From: Wolfiporia cocos
Taxonomy: Eukaryota; Basidiomycota; Agaricomycetes; Polyporales; Phaeolaceae
DNA: 64,000 nt
Direction: 5' to 3'
NCBI GenBank assembly: GCA_029448655.1
Contig: JACCLO010000009.1
Coordinates: 1,674,001-1,738,000, forward strand
In this document: piece by piece, positions 26,804-41,434 of the stretch
Layout of the letters: each line of letters starts with the position of its first letter
How positions within the stretch are numbered: position 1 is the stretch's first letter
The notes under the pieces: model-generated
The model's input: only the letters and a program-made list of their open reading frames with translations
Databases searched by the model: none
Told to the model about the DNA's origin: nothing
Made by a program: the position numbers and the translations under genes

Positions 26804-27640
26804 CACAATGCAGCTGAAGAGTCAAATATTCATATTGCTCCTCTGTGCCATATGGACTGTCGTGAAGAGATCCTTTGCGCTGTGACTATCAGGACATTGG
26901 ACATTGAGACAAGTTAGCCTCATGTTCGCTTAGATTGTGCTGTGCTTGATTTGTGTGCGCTGTCCTCTTTATGAGTATTCAGACATGTACGTATAAAAAC
27001 CGCACGTATTGTCAACAATCGAAAGGACTACTCTGGTGATCATGCCACAATGGGCGCGCCACACAGAGCCACAACGAGTAGAAGCGCCCATCATGCCATT
27101 CGCAGTAACTCAGACCTGCAGCAGCTGCTGTTGCCGTGTTCTTCAGTACTTCAGTACCAGATGACCAGTATGATCTGATTTTATACAACACGGTCGTTGA
27201 AATCTGAGGTCTTGGTTGTCCGATGACGTCCTGTCCGTTATACAGACTATCCGCATCAGTAACGAGTAATAAGTCCGTCTACATGCTCATCCATCAGATC
27301 TGAGGGCAGCATCGGCAAGATGCACACAACAGCATTAATAATGGCGTGGCCTTGAAGTTCTGAATGACAGCCGCACGGAATTACCACAGGAGGGTTATCT
27401 GGAGTTCTATAGCGGAGAATATGTGAGGTAGGAAATATGTTGTGGACTGCAGTACTGTTGTGTAGATTGATTCTTCGTGCTGCGTTTTTGCGGTGACGGC
27501 CGATGGTACGGCTGCCCCAGACTATGATCTCTGCTTTCTAAGGACATTTCATTGGACTTGTAGTACACCGTCAACCGTACAAATTCACTCGTACCCCCAA
27601 GATGAGCGTTGTTCATGACATTCAGCAGTGGAATCTGTCT
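26804..27640. other. Convergent intergenic spacer
   Basis: Lies between the 3' ends of the GST (+) and prolyl-tRNA synthetase (-). AT-richer than its flanks; no gene, RNA or repeat recognised. Confidence 0.5.
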
Positions 27641-30208
<2,568 letters not shown>

Positions 30209-30746
30209 AGTAGTATGGGAGAGAGGTCTGATAGAGCAGCGAAAGCCCGATTTGCAGCCCTTAGCGCTTTTCGCTACTGACTCGGTGTACGATGTTATCA
30301 GATGGCTTCGCGGAAAAAGCCTAAGAAGTCGAGTTAACCGTGTCGCCGCATTGCGAGACGCGAACATACAGTCCGACAATCCAGGACTGCACTCACGAGC
30401 CGATTGTAGAAATTGGCGGGCGATCGCAGACGCGAAACAAGCGAAATCGACGCGCGCCTGCTGTATAACAGATTTGGCGAATCTCCCTTGCTTATGACTG
30501 GCAAAAAAGAAGCAGCAAACGTGCAGCAGTTCTGGCACGGCGTACGCGGCGAGACGAGCTAACTACGGCGAGTTGGGCGGAATTGTGCCTCCTTGGCAGG
30601 CTTTCAGTTGCACATAAATTCTTACGCGCGGAGATAGCCGAGACTTTCCGGAAAGCCAGGCCAAGGACACAAACAATTCGCGATGCATTATATCAGTAGA
30701 GATACCGCCAACAGCATACATACAGAAACGGAGAACATGCTGAATG
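30209..30746. other. Spacer between SWC5 and prolyl-tRNA synthetase
   Basis: Promoter and leader of the prolyl-tRNA synthetase gene, both neighbours on the minus strand. The frame of the synthetase stays open through this leader as far as an ATG at 30538; an in-frame ATG at 30367 begins a basic, hydroxylated stretch resembling a mitochondrial presequence. Confidence 0.5.
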
Positions 30747-31658
30747 TCACCCTTTCCGCCGTTTCGACCTGGTCGCGTCCAACGCATCCGCTTTACGATC
30801 TTCCACTCTCTTGAGGAACTCGACCTTTTCAAGGTAGCCACCACCTCTTCGGTTGGCCTCAAGTTCGTCCTTGAGGCCCACTTGCTCGTCCGCCTGGACG
30901 TGACTGCGCCAGTCCATGGCGGACTTGTCGAGTGTGGTCAGCTTCTTCGTCTTCTGGGCACCGGGAAGCGGCGCGAGAGTTGTCTTGGGTTTGCGCGGTC
31001 CAGGTCGTTTGACAGGAGGCTTCGTAGTGCTCGCTGACGGAGCTTTCGCAGAGTCAGGCCTTGCATCAGCCTGAGTTTGGGTTGTCTCCGGGGCCACAGC
31101 TGAATCTGGTGTTGTATTGTTGGTTCCAGACGTCTCTGGCGAGTCTGTCGGAGGCCGCCAACGGGGCCACTTCCTTGCTTCTTCTGAATCCTCGGGCACC
31201 TCCTTCACCTCTCTGCAAGGGCGCACTCGCATACATCATCCGAAAACGAACATATTCTTTCAGGGAGAATCAACTCACGTAACGTCCTCTCCCGCGTATC
31301 GGAATCGTTTCTCAATCTTCACCATCCGACGGGATGCCTCCTCTTGGGGCTTACTCTGTGGTGCAGACACAGAAGCCTGAAATTCTGCCCATAACGCCTC
31401 GCGCTCCCTGAAAACGTGCTGTCAGACGTCGTGACATGCAGGTTGCTGTGTGCATACTGTTTCTCGTTCTCTTTGTCTGTCTGAGCCGGTGAAGCCGGCT
31501 CCAGCCGCGCACGTTTCGAATCTCGGTGCTCATCCTCCGAGTCACCGTCAGAGTCTAGGAGAGAGATGAGACAGTTCATACGGAAGGCGATCTAGCCATG
31601 GCTTGCCATCAACTACGGGAATGTATTCCCCGTCGCCTTCGGAATCAGATTCATGCAT
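30747..31658 (-). CDS. SWC5: SWR1-complex subunit SWC5 (BCNT/CFDP1 family)
   Basis: Four exons on the minus strand (31658-31607, 31554-31458, 31407-31279, 31212-30747) give 247 residues. Swc5 is a subunit of the SWR1 remodeller that exchanges H2A for H2A.Z in the nucleus. The diagnostic BCNT C-terminal domain is complete: KKLTTLDKSAMDWRSHV, then NRRGGGYLEKVEFLKRVEDR, and a basic tail ending SKRRKG. The N terminus is acidic (MHESDSEGDGEY ... SDGDSEDEHRD), as expected for the H2A-H2B-binding part. A middle segment, EKRFRYAGEDVTEVKEVPED, matches the pattern conserved before the BCNT domain. The first intron fits only with a GC donor (GATG then GCAAGC), giving 52 nt and a clean frame; that splice is the least certain. 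Confidence 0.9.
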
Positions 31659-31763
31659 GGTTGATAGCAATAGAGCAGCTCAGAGCAAAAGCAGGCGTGA
31701 TCTTGATCGCGTAAGAGCTGGGGTAAAAGCCCATATATGTTTTGATTTAGTAATAATAATCAA

Positions 31764-31843
31764 TCCCTGGTAGTATATCGGTTAGTACACGCGCCTGTCA
31801 AGTTCGCCCGCGCGAAAGCGGGGTTCGACTCCCCGCCAGGGAG
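31764..31843 (+). tRNA. tRNA-Asp (GTC) with 8-nt intron
   Basis: A full cloverleaf can be drawn. The acceptor is TCCCTGG (31764-31770) with CCAGGGA (31836-31842) and discriminator G. The D arm is GTAT/GTAC. The anticodon stem is CGCGC (31790-31794) with GCGCG (31810-31814), and the anticodon GTC is at 31797-31799. The T arm is CGGGG/CCCCG around TTCGACT. To close a 7-nt anticodon loop, 8 nt (31801-31808) must be removed one base 3' of the anticodon, the canonical intron site. A TTTTT Pol III terminator follows at 31849. Confidence 0.92.
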
Positions 31844-32406
31844 TAAATATTTTTCAAGCCTGTACTTTTGTACTTCTGCGTCCTCACTTGACACTCAGAG
31901 CGATGTCGTATCTGAGGCAAAATGAATGCTTGACTTCTTGATCCCTTGGCTCCTTGATCGGATCAAAGAATCTAACTCGGTCGAACACTGGTCCGGTCTG
32001 TTGTACAATATGTATCTGAGGCCGGGCGAAGTGCTGGGGTATAGCGATCGAGCCATTCCCGATACATGCTTAAGTATTGAAATCATGATGCCGCTGGTCT
32101 GTTGTCTCTGCGTCGTGATTGCTACCAAAGTACTTGCAGTCATCAACTCTTCGAACGGGGAGCCATCTAGTGAGAGCTCGCACGGCTCTGCACTAGATTG
32201 TCAGACTAAATTTGTGCCAGATGCGTAACACAGAACGTTGAGCACCAAGAATCAGTGGTCACAGTATGAGTAGGTTCTGTGTCATTCACGTGCGGTGACC
32301 GCAGTATGGGAAACGTTCTGTGTAGCGCAACCTTCAAGTCAAACTCGCTGGAGCCAACTCATCTCATCACTTCGGAAAGTCGGATTTAATGCGCGTGGAC
32401 AACGGG
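31844..32406. other. Intergenic, no supported gene
   Basis: Between tRNA-Asp and the 3' end of mitochondrial isoleucyl-tRNA synthetase. Open frame 31926-32228 (+) has no recognisable content. Confidence 0.45.
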
Positions 32407-35400
32407 CTATGACTCAAGAACATGAGAGCATCTGGGGCATATTTCACTGTCTGCGGGCCGCGAGTAAGTCCAACATCTAGGACATTTTGAAAGAGCCGCT
32501 GGTCGCGCGATCAGCTCGATGCTGCGATCTGAGTCTGTGCTGACATTAGTTCCCAGCCAATCAATGACAGATTGCAATCCACCTTCAAGTTGTATATGTT
32601 CTACGTATTGCCAGGAAGGACTTCGTGCTGTCGCAGATGACTTCGTGGATAGCTTGACGTTGGACACAATGAATAGCGTCTTCAGGAATTGTTCTGTGCT
32701 ATATATTCAGATGCTAGTGTGTCGAGGCGCTCAATCAAGACTCACCTTCACGCTGCAACAGATCAAGCAATGGGTGAGGATTTGCTTCTGGTAAGACAAG
32801 CTCCACGTCGGCCTCAAGGGAACTTCTCAGCTCTCTACAACGTTGGAACTACAATCAGTAGCAGAAGCCTTCGGGCGTGAATTGACGCACTTGGCCTCAC
32901 GAGCACGGGCCAAGACCGAAAGGACCTTGGTGCGCACACGGAGGAGATCATCCATCTCGCGTTCGGCCTCTAAGTCCTCCCACGATGAGGTCTATTCAAC
33001 GGGATCCTTCATCATGGATAGCACGAGTTAGTCACAGGCATCACATACCGTAGGAATCCATTGCTGAGAAAACACGGAAGATTCTGTGTCACCGTTTAAT
33101 ATTTGGTGGATCTCCTCAGCAACATACGGAAGGATGGGTGCCGCCACTCGCGTCATTCCAAGCAAGACCTAGATAAGATCAGCGGCTATTCCCTTGCAAA
33201 GGACGAGTTCATACCTGTTCCAGTACCGTCACAACAGCTCGCCTTTCTAGATTATCATTCGCGCTCGCATAGAGGCAGTCCTTCGTAATGTCCAGGTACA
33301 GAGACGAGAGCGTGATGTTGGCGAAGTTCGCGAGTGCGTTCACGACTGAGATCAGATCAGCATAGTGACCAGAAGAATGCAAAGTCTCAAAAGAATGCAA
33401 AGTCTCAAACCTCTTGGAAAGTCGTATGCCGCATAACTCTGCTGGGCGGCCTTCTCTAGCTTGAACAGCTCGTGCATGACATATCGCTCGGCCTAGTGTA
33501 TGATTCAGATGGATGATCATGTGCATACGCCTCAGAGGACATACGAGGCCGAGATCCTTTCGCTCTACCCTGTCAGAACATGGCTGATCTCCCAACACGC
33601 CGAGAATGAATCGCGCCGAGTTCCTAATCTTGCGCAAGGTCTCCGCGCATTGGGACAATAAGATTGGCCCGATATGCACATCTTTGGTGAACTCCACAGA
33701 AGCAGCCCATAGTCGGAGGACTTCGGTACCATACGCAGGAGCCTTCTTCTTGTTCTAGAGTACCCGAGAATAAGATAAATTAGCTCAAGAGCGGATGGAT
33801 GCACTAGCCTCTCCGCCGTTGATGATCGTCATCGGACTAACGACATTGCCTTTTGATTTGCTCATTTTATATCCCTTTTCGTCCAATACCATTCCATGCG
33901 TGATCAGAGTTCCATACGGTGCTGCCTTTTCACGCTCTTTGGTTGTTGCGGCTCCAATCGCAGTCAGCAGCTGACTCTGGAACCATCCACGGTGCTGGTC
34001 TGACCCTTCCAAGCACACATCGGCACCGAACCGCTTGCCACTTCGATTCTCGGGCCCAGTCTTGCTGTATAGGTCTTCAAGCATCGACCATGAGGTGCCA
34101 CTGTCGAACCAGACGTCCATTGTGTCGGTGCCCTTGCGCCATGTCTCCGCAAGCTGTTGCGCATCCATGCCGTCACGAAGCGAAGGAGGGACGAACTCTT
34201 CCACAGGACCCTTCCACCAGTACTCCGTGTGTTTGTCTTGCAAGACGCTTAGGATGTGCGAGAGACTCTTCGAGTCGAGGACTGCACGTCCCGAGGGTAT
34301 ATGATGTAGGGCAGGAATTGGAACGCCCCAGACGCGCTGTCGCGAGATACACCATTCCGAGCGCGAGCGGACGTATGTCTCGAGGCGGTTACGCGCTATG
34401 AATATATCAGACAACTCATGCGATGTATTCAACGAATAGTCAGCGCACATCCTGCGGGATAGAATGAGACATCTTTGAGGGCAGCGATGGAGTCATCCTT
34501 GATCTTGTCGATATTCGCAAACCATTGCGACGTCGCACTGTTCAATCATCTGAAGCTTTAACTAGAAGGCATATGATCGGATGAAAGACACGTGCATGAC
34601 AATGACAGGCTTATCTGTCCTCCAATCATAGGGATAACGATGTCGGATCTTCTCCATCTTCCTAAGTGCGCCTGTATTCTCCAATAGTTTCACGATAGCC
34701 TTGCCACCTTCGCCCAAGACCTCCTTGCCAATTAGCGCGTTTGATGCATCGTCACCAATAACGTCAGCTACGCCATCCGTAAAACAGCCTTGAGTGTCGA
34801 CATGACAGAGCAGACTGCCCAGCGAAGAGGAAGATGACAGGAGGCCTAGTGTCCGGAAGACTTCGTAATCCTCCGCACCGTGAGCAGGTGCACAGTGCAC
34901 GAGTCCGGTACCAGATTCTGGAGTGACATGGGACGAGGGAATGATGGGCAGGGAACCAGGTTCAGAACCGCCTAGAAGCTGCGCAAAGATGGGACGATAT
35001 GTTGCACTAACGAGGTCCGACCCTACAATGCGAAACAATGAGATTGCTTCTGCGATCTCGTCACATTGAGTTGACCTTGGAGCTCCGCAACGGAGACTTT
35101 GCCATTCGTCACCTCCGCAAGGGCTTGTTCGCGATCAACCGCAATGATGTCTAAGGGGGCGCTAGGGTCGTCACTAGGAGCGACTGCTTTGTACATCATC
35201 TCTGGATTGACTGCGATAGCCTTCAGAGGAGTTCGTCAGCCCTTCAAAGATTCGAGTAATTAGGCTAGTCACCATGTTCGCGGTCAAAGTCCACGGGGTA
35301 GTCGTCCATACAAGTAAGCGTACATCCGCCCGTCCAGAAATGAGGGTCCGTAATGCCGGACTCATCTGGGGGCTATCCGATTCGAGCTTGAACGCGACAT

Positions 35401-36461
35401 AGGCACTGTGAGAGATATGTTTGTCATTATAGACAAGTTCCGCCTCTGCAAGTGCGGAAGATGACGATGGGGAGTAATATACTGGACGATAGTGCCGATA
35501 TATGAGACCTACAGATATCGCAACGGTGAGCATAGCACAGAGCGTACACGCATCTGAGGTGGGCACCTTTCTCAACCATGCCTTGGAAGATACGGAGCTG
35601 CCTCATCTCATAATCATGTTCTACGACCCATATGAATCGCTTAATAATTAACAAACCAATGACACCTTACCCATCGTCCGATATGTCGATTCTGGCGTCC
35701 AATTCGCCATAACGCCGAACTGCTGAAATTGGTCCTGCTGCGTCTTAACCTCTTGCTTCGCAAAAGCTTCAGCTGCAACGCGTATCTCTTCGGGCGCTAG
35801 TTCATTCGGACGTTTCTTGAACGCAGATTAAGTAGTTGTGGTTTCGAAGAGGATCATATACATACCCCCAGTTTCTGCAGAACTTTGCTTTCGATCGGTA
35901 ATCCGTGACAATCCCAACCAGGAGTAAAACTAGCCGCATGTCAGCGCGTATAACTAAGTTAGCAAGAGATGCTCACTGTACTCTATGACCTATTAGCACA
36001 TGAAAGCGATTGATGATGTCCTTGAGGATCTTATTCAAGGCGTGGCCTACGCCGTTGTTCATTGACCATTGACCATTTTAAATTCAATGCCAGATCATAC
36101 CGAGGTGGAGATCGCCATTTGCATAGGGAGGCCCATCATGCAACACAAATAATGGCCCTTCCGCGTTGTTCCACTATTTCAGCCTGCAGTGAGGTCAACG
36201 ATGTACTAGCGCGAGCGAGGCTCTGACCTGCTGTTGATACAGCTTGTCGCAGGTTTTGTATCGCAACACATCGTCTTTTGATGGGTCGTTCCATAGCGAA
36301 AATCTGGTTTTCGGCAAACGAAGAGATTGTGTATATGCCTTTCCATCAGTATTAGCTTGTGTTTTGTGACCTGAGCGACGCAATGCGGTAGCTGAGAGGT
36401 GCCGGCGCGGGGCCGAGCAACGGTCAAAATGCAACAAGACGCGTGGCTGCGGCAGGTGCAT
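32407..36461 (-). CDS. ISM1: Isoleucyl-tRNA synthetase, mitochondrial
   Basis: Long multi-exon minus-strand gene from ATG at 36461 to a stop at 32407. It charges mitochondrial tRNA-Ile. The N terminus is basic and free of acidic residues apart from one Asp (MHLPQPRVLLHF...APRRHLSATALRR), a good mitochondrial presequence. It is followed by YTQSLRLPKTRFSL and the class I signature HDGPPYANGDLHLGHALNK. The editing region contains WTTTPWTLTANM and TGLVHCAPAHG. Next come ISRQRVWGVPIPA, TDTMDVWFDSGTSW, EGSDQHRGWFQSQLL and the KMSKS loop (GYKMSKSKGNVVSP near 33870). The anticodon-binding domain follows (ERYVMHELFKLEKAA), and a C-terminal zinc site CPRCWTY...CPRC. The HLGH signature itself is split by an intron near 36100-36060. 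All motifs are present in order, so the gene looks intact, though I did not fix every exon edge. Confidence 0.92.
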
Positions 36462-36837
36462 TGCGTAGCGGAATCCGTCGATTGAGGACCAGTAACCGTG
36501 CGGCAGCTCCTCTCAAAACGATTGCTACTAGGCGGAATGCTCCGAGAGTAGACTTACTTGGGGGGCAGAAAATATGACTATGCACCACGCATACAAGCAG
36601 TGATTATGACTTACTCAACAACTGGGCATGTTTACACCCGCATCGCAGCTTCGGACATAGGCGCCTAACGCGTTCTCCGTTCTCCACATGTGACTTCCAA
36701 CATGCGCGTTATTTGCTCGTATTTGTGGCTCGTTGAACAAAATGTGGCTATCGATTCGTGACAAGCATCCTCCACCTCGCATTACAAGTTCGTGTTGTTC
36801 TTCTGCATTTATCACACTGTAGAGAGCGGAGCGACAC
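36462..36837. promoter_or_regulatory. Divergent promoter region, ISM1 / cyclin B
   Basis: A 376-bp spacer between the start codons of ISM1 (-) and cyclin B (+). It should hold both promoters and leaders. No specific factor site stands out. Confidence 0.5.
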
Positions 36838-39051
36838 ATGTCTTCAGCCATACCTGTAAGGCACTGACTGTCTGACCGATTTGGCTCGCTCATTGCATTG
36901 CTTTCAGACGCGACGTGTTACGCGGGCAACGCGTACCACCGTTATCAGGGACAAGGAGAATGCCACTGCCCGTACGACCCGCACGAGTACTCGAGCGAAG
37001 GTTCCATCGACTGCAAATGCCATTGAGAACGCGAAACCAGTGGTAACGACGCGTGTAACTGCGTCTACCGTGGCCACGCGAGCCAAAGCAGTTGCTGTCA
37101 CAGCATCTAAGACTGAACAGACGAAGAGGAAGCGGGAGGCCCTGGGCGAGGTGCCCAAGCCGCCCGAGAACCGTCCCGCGAAGCCAGTCAATGCGGGGCC
37201 AGGCATGTCCGCCATGAAGGGCAAGACGCGCGGACAGGATTCCAAGGACGCGAAAGAGGTGAAGGAGAAATTCGACGGCGTCGTGATGAAGAAGAACACG
37301 ACGACTACGACCACGTCTGCCGCGCGCGCTCCTCTACGTACTGTCTCGGGCGCTCCCCCTTCGGGTTCCATAACGAGCACGGCTCGACGGACACGCAGCA
37401 CCACCGCTCAGCAGCAAAAGCAGCAGCAGCTGGAGCAAGTCAAGGAGGAAGAGGAACCCGAGCAGCAGGACCGGATGGCAATCGACTCGGAGCCCCCTGC
37501 CCCTGTACCTGCTCCTAAAAGGTTCGTCGCCGCGCGTGAAGCTGCTGTAGCGACTCGGCCTTCTGTGGTGGCGCGCCAACCCGTGGCGGCCCCGCGCGCG
37601 AATCCAGCGCGCGAGATCCCCGTCACCACTGGGAAACACACGACGCGTGAGCCCGTCGTTGCGCCTGTGGCACACGCAGCGGCAGTTGCAACCCGACCGC
37701 CTGCCCTGCGCGAACCTCTTGTCGCAGCTCGACCGACCGCGACGCGCACTCACACCCCCAAGCGTGCTGCGCCGCGCCAACCCCGGCGGTACGAGGAGGA
37801 TGAGGAGGAGAATCGCGCATTCAAGAAGCGGCGCACGTCATCTGAAGTCCCCGAGGAGGCTGTTGCTGAGGCAGAGGAGGTCGTTGGTCGTGCTGCCACT
37901 CCGGAGGTAGATCCACAAAGAAGCCATTGGGATGATCTGGACGCTGAGGATGCTGATGACCCGCTTATGGTAAGCGAGTATGTCGTCGAGATCTTCGAAT
38001 ACCTCAAGGAGGTCGAGGTATGTCATTATTGATGAGTTTGACGACGCATGCGACTGCTGACACGTCGAAGCAAACCACAATGCCTAACCCTCGCTACATG
38101 GAGTATCAGAAGGATCTCACTTGGGAGATGCGAGGAATTCTCACTGACTGGCTCATCCAAGTACACTCGCGGTTCAAGCTCCTTCCCGAGACTTTATTCC
38201 TTTGCATTAACATCATCGACCGCTTCTGCTCCACGCGTTTCGTGTCACTAAAGAAGCTGCAGCTCATGGGCGTCGTCGCTATGTTTATCGCCGCCAAGGT
38301 CGAGGAGATTATGGCACCTAGCGTGCAGAACTTCGTGTTTTGCACAGAAGCAGGTTATACCGAGGCTGAGATCCTCGCCGCGGAGCGCTACATGCTCCAG
38401 TCTCTCGACTACAACATGAGCTACCCGAATCCAATTCATTTCTTGCGGCGTGCGAGCAAGGCCGACGACTACAACCTACAGGTCCGTACCATCGCCAAGT
38501 ACTTCATCGAGATTCAGGTTGTCGAGTGGCGTCTCATCGCTGCGCCGCCCTCCTTATTGGCCGCGGCTGCCATATGGCTCGCGCGTATTGTCCTGGGCTT
38601 CCCTGATTGGGTATGTGTTCTGATTCTTGAATGTGATACCACTGGCTTAGACCTGCTACCTGCAGACACCCAATCTGGCGCATTACTCATCTTACCCAGA
38701 AAGCGCTATCGTACCTACTGCAAACCTGATGTTGAATTATGTCCTTAAGCCAATCAAACATGAATCGTTCTTCAAAAAATACGCGTCGAAACGATTCATG
38801 AAGGTATGTGTGAATGCCGTGGTATGGAGGCCCAACTGACGTTGTCGCAGGCTAGCGTGTTTGTTCGTGAATGGGCATTAGAACGCTGGGACGAAGGGAC
38901 CAACGTTGCACTTGCCGCAGTGCTCTCGGAACTCAAAGCTCTCATCCGCGAACAGCGGGCTCGGGAAGAGGAGCTGCTCGCGGAGCAGCAGGCACTGGAA
39001 GAGGCAGAGGCAGCGGCAGTGGCGCGGAAAGGTATCCACTACGGCGTGTAA
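36838..39051 (+). CDS. G2/mitotic B-type cyclin
   Basis: Five exons (36838-36855, 36908-38017, 38071-38610, 38666-38803, 38851-39051) encode 668 residues. B-type cyclins activate Cdk1 for entry into mitosis. The N-terminal ~370 residues are Arg/Thr/Ala/Pro-rich and disordered. They contain a destruction-box candidate, R82-E-A-L85-G-E-V, in the context KRKREALGEV, for APC/C-driven degradation. The cyclin box starts near YMEYQKDLTWEMRGILTDWLIQVH, with the MRxILVDW-type core, and continues LFLCINIIDRFCS, KLQLMGVVAMFIAAKVEEI, CTEAGYTEAEILAAERYML, SLDYNMSYPNPIHFLRRASKAD. The second cyclin fold ends in SKRFMKASVFVREW. The 18-bp first exon (MSSAIP) was chosen because it gives an ATG and a good GTAAGG donor. 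The C terminus is an unusual Glu/Ala coiled tail. Confidence 0.94.
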
Positions 39052-39524
39052 TCGCGCATCGATACAAGTCGTCGCTACATTTAGCGTCGCGACCCTCCGC
39101 ACCACCGCCCGCTTCCTTTCGCTCCCTTCCATATCCCAGCCTACCGCATCGTCCTGTATACATAGGCATCTGTTCTCGGACAACGTAAATGCAGCGCATC
39201 TATTCGGATCTTAGTTTTCCACGTTGTTTTGTACCTTGTAATTGTTTTCGACTGTCAAGAGCCTTGCCACAATTGACCTTGAGGGATGTCGCGAAAATGG
39301 CATGTGTAAGCAGTGGCAGCCATGCTTAATATGCCCAGAAAGTGTACTATGCTGGCACGTGCATTCTAGCAATGAGACCTTAGTGTCTAACAGTGGCGAG
39401 CTATACAAGGCAGATACTATGGCTGGACCCCTTCTGCACAATTTTGATGGTATGCGAATAGGAGAAAATCGCAAGACCCGTTCGTCTCCGGACAGCTTCA
39501 GATATGTATTTTATGATCCAATCT
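39052..39524. other. 3' flank of cyclin B, start of transposon island
   Basis: Holds the cyclin B 3' region, then sequence around 39410-39460 that reappears inverted near 42660-42700 (shared word GGACCCCTTCTGCACAAT), so transposon-derived DNA begins here. Confidence 0.5.
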
Positions 39525-41367
39525 CATCAGCAAAAGGCGAGATATGTAGTAGATAAGCGTAGATAAAGTGACGTCAGACTGGTATACGTTATCAGACCGA
39601 TTTACGCCGATAAAATATGTTTTGTATTTTGACCTCTGGGAAAATACCAAGGCATCCGGTAAACTGTTGCAAAGTCGCGGGTGGCATCTGGTGAATACTG
39701 GGAAACTCACAAAGGCATCTGGTGGATTGTTTCACAGTTGCAGAGGCATCTGGTGAAAGAGCCACCAGTTGCCAGGCCTGCTGATCTTACATGGGGCAGA
39801 CAGTATTCACTCAGACATTATATTGGGATAAATTGCCCAGACTGGTGATATATCCGGGCACTTGAGGTACGTCAGAATTTATTTATTGCGTGCACTTACA
39901 TAACATGAGTACTACAAATGGCACAAAAACTTGGGGAATGGAAGCAGGGCGGCACCAGCGCACGTCAGGGAGCCAGTACCGCTCACACCGCCAACCTTGT
40001 TCCTGAGCCATATGCCATCGCAGTTGCCTTGAAGCACACCGTGCCCATCCCCACAAGCATGACACCCCAGTCCTCGTGGCCCCACTCACCCTGGGCCGCC
40101 CACTCATTGCAGCCATCTCTGCCACTGCTGCCACCACTGCCCATGGGGAGCCAGCACTGCACGTGGTTGAAAGTGCACGCACGTCAGGTGTGATCTCATC
40201 ACCATGGTGGGGAACGACCTAAAAAGAGAAGGTGGTGGAGTGAGCCCAAACCAGAAGGTGGTGTGATACACACCTGGTTACGGAAAAGGGGTGTGTAGGG
40301 TCTATAGTCAAGGAACAAAAACTTATTGTAATAAGCCTCGCGATATGTGCACGTGAAAGTGCTCGAGAAGGCCGATGTGCACAGGGACGATGGAGGGGTC
40401 TTCCTTGGAGGGATAGCTGATGTTCTGTGGGTCTTGCAGTGGGGTCTCAGGATCAACCAGGTGGTCCTCGCGTGCTGCGAATGTGATCCACTCGTGGTCA
40501 AGCGGCAACACAGACATGCTGGCATCAAGGAGCCCGAGGCGCCGCACATCGTCACGAGTGGGCCCAAGCATACGTCGGGTAGGACGGAGGGTGCCTTACA
40601 CGCAGGCGGAAGCGTGCCCAACAACATCAGCGGTAGTCAGCAAGAAGCCGAAAAAAGATGAACGTATGCACCAGCATGGCACCGGACAGCAAAGACGCAT
40701 ACAGAGAGCCTGTACGGTAGGGCAAAGGTATTATCATCCATTCATACTCTGCATGGCTCATTAGCAAAAAGAAATGAAGACCGAACGCACGCACTGGCAT
40801 GGACCAGGGCAACGAATGCGCATACAGGGAGTAGTTTCAGAAGTAGTATTATGCATCGTTTATGCTGTGCATGGCTGATTAGTAAAATGTTGAAGGACCG
40901 TTGTGGTGAAGGGAAGAGAGCGACAAAGAAGATTCACCTAGATGGATGACTTATATACTGTGCAACAATGCTGTCAAACCTAGTACACCTAGTATAGCAG
41001 ATGGACTACTCGATATAGTGAAGCTGCATCCCAGTGATGTCATTACATGGAACGAGCGCTTCGAGTGCATGTGACCATAAGCCATCTGCACAACCACTCT
41101 TGCAATTCATATGTCAGCCTGACTACTAAATGACAATTCTATACCAGCCAGATAATTAGTTTCCCAGTCTGGTAGTTAGTTTCCCAGTCACACATTGAGT
41201 TTGACTGACACTTATAAAATGCCTTCAGAGTGGCGATTGAATGCCACTCTGCTGTCAATCTTATCAGTGCTTATCTACAGAGATAAGATTCCTCTTCGAT
41301 TGGCAAGTGCCTCCAGCACTGATAAGCCACCTCCAGCACTGATAAACCGTCTCATGTTTTGCTGATG
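39525..41367. mobile_element. TIR element family A, copy 1 (uninterrupted)
   Basis: The left end CATCAGCAAAAGGCGAGA is mirrored at the right end (TCTCATGTTTTGCTGATG). Inside each TIR lie subterminal tandem repeats: GGCATCTGGTGAA-type units at about 39650-39760 and two CCTCCAGCACTGATAA units at 41310-41350. The interior has small minus-strand frames (e.g. 40323-40571) and intron-like GT-AG blocks, but no transposase motif I recognise. Copy 2 at 51065-54158 is the same element in reverse orientation; without its insertions it is about 1.77 kb against 1.84 kb here. No convincing target-site duplication was found. Confidence 0.7.
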
Positions 41368-41434
41368 CTATAGTATTAAAAAAATGACAGTGCAGATGGA
41401 GTGAGCACTGTTGAAACCGAGGGCTACCAGTCAG

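Noticed and set aside
36904..37404. 166-codon minus-strand ORF opposite the cyclin
   Set aside because: Antisense shadow of the Arg/Thr/Ala-rich cyclin N terminus.
39525..41367. Helitron interpretation for TIR family A
   Set aside because: Helitrons lack terminal inverted repeats and end in a hairpin plus CTRR; these copies have matching TIRs at both ends.
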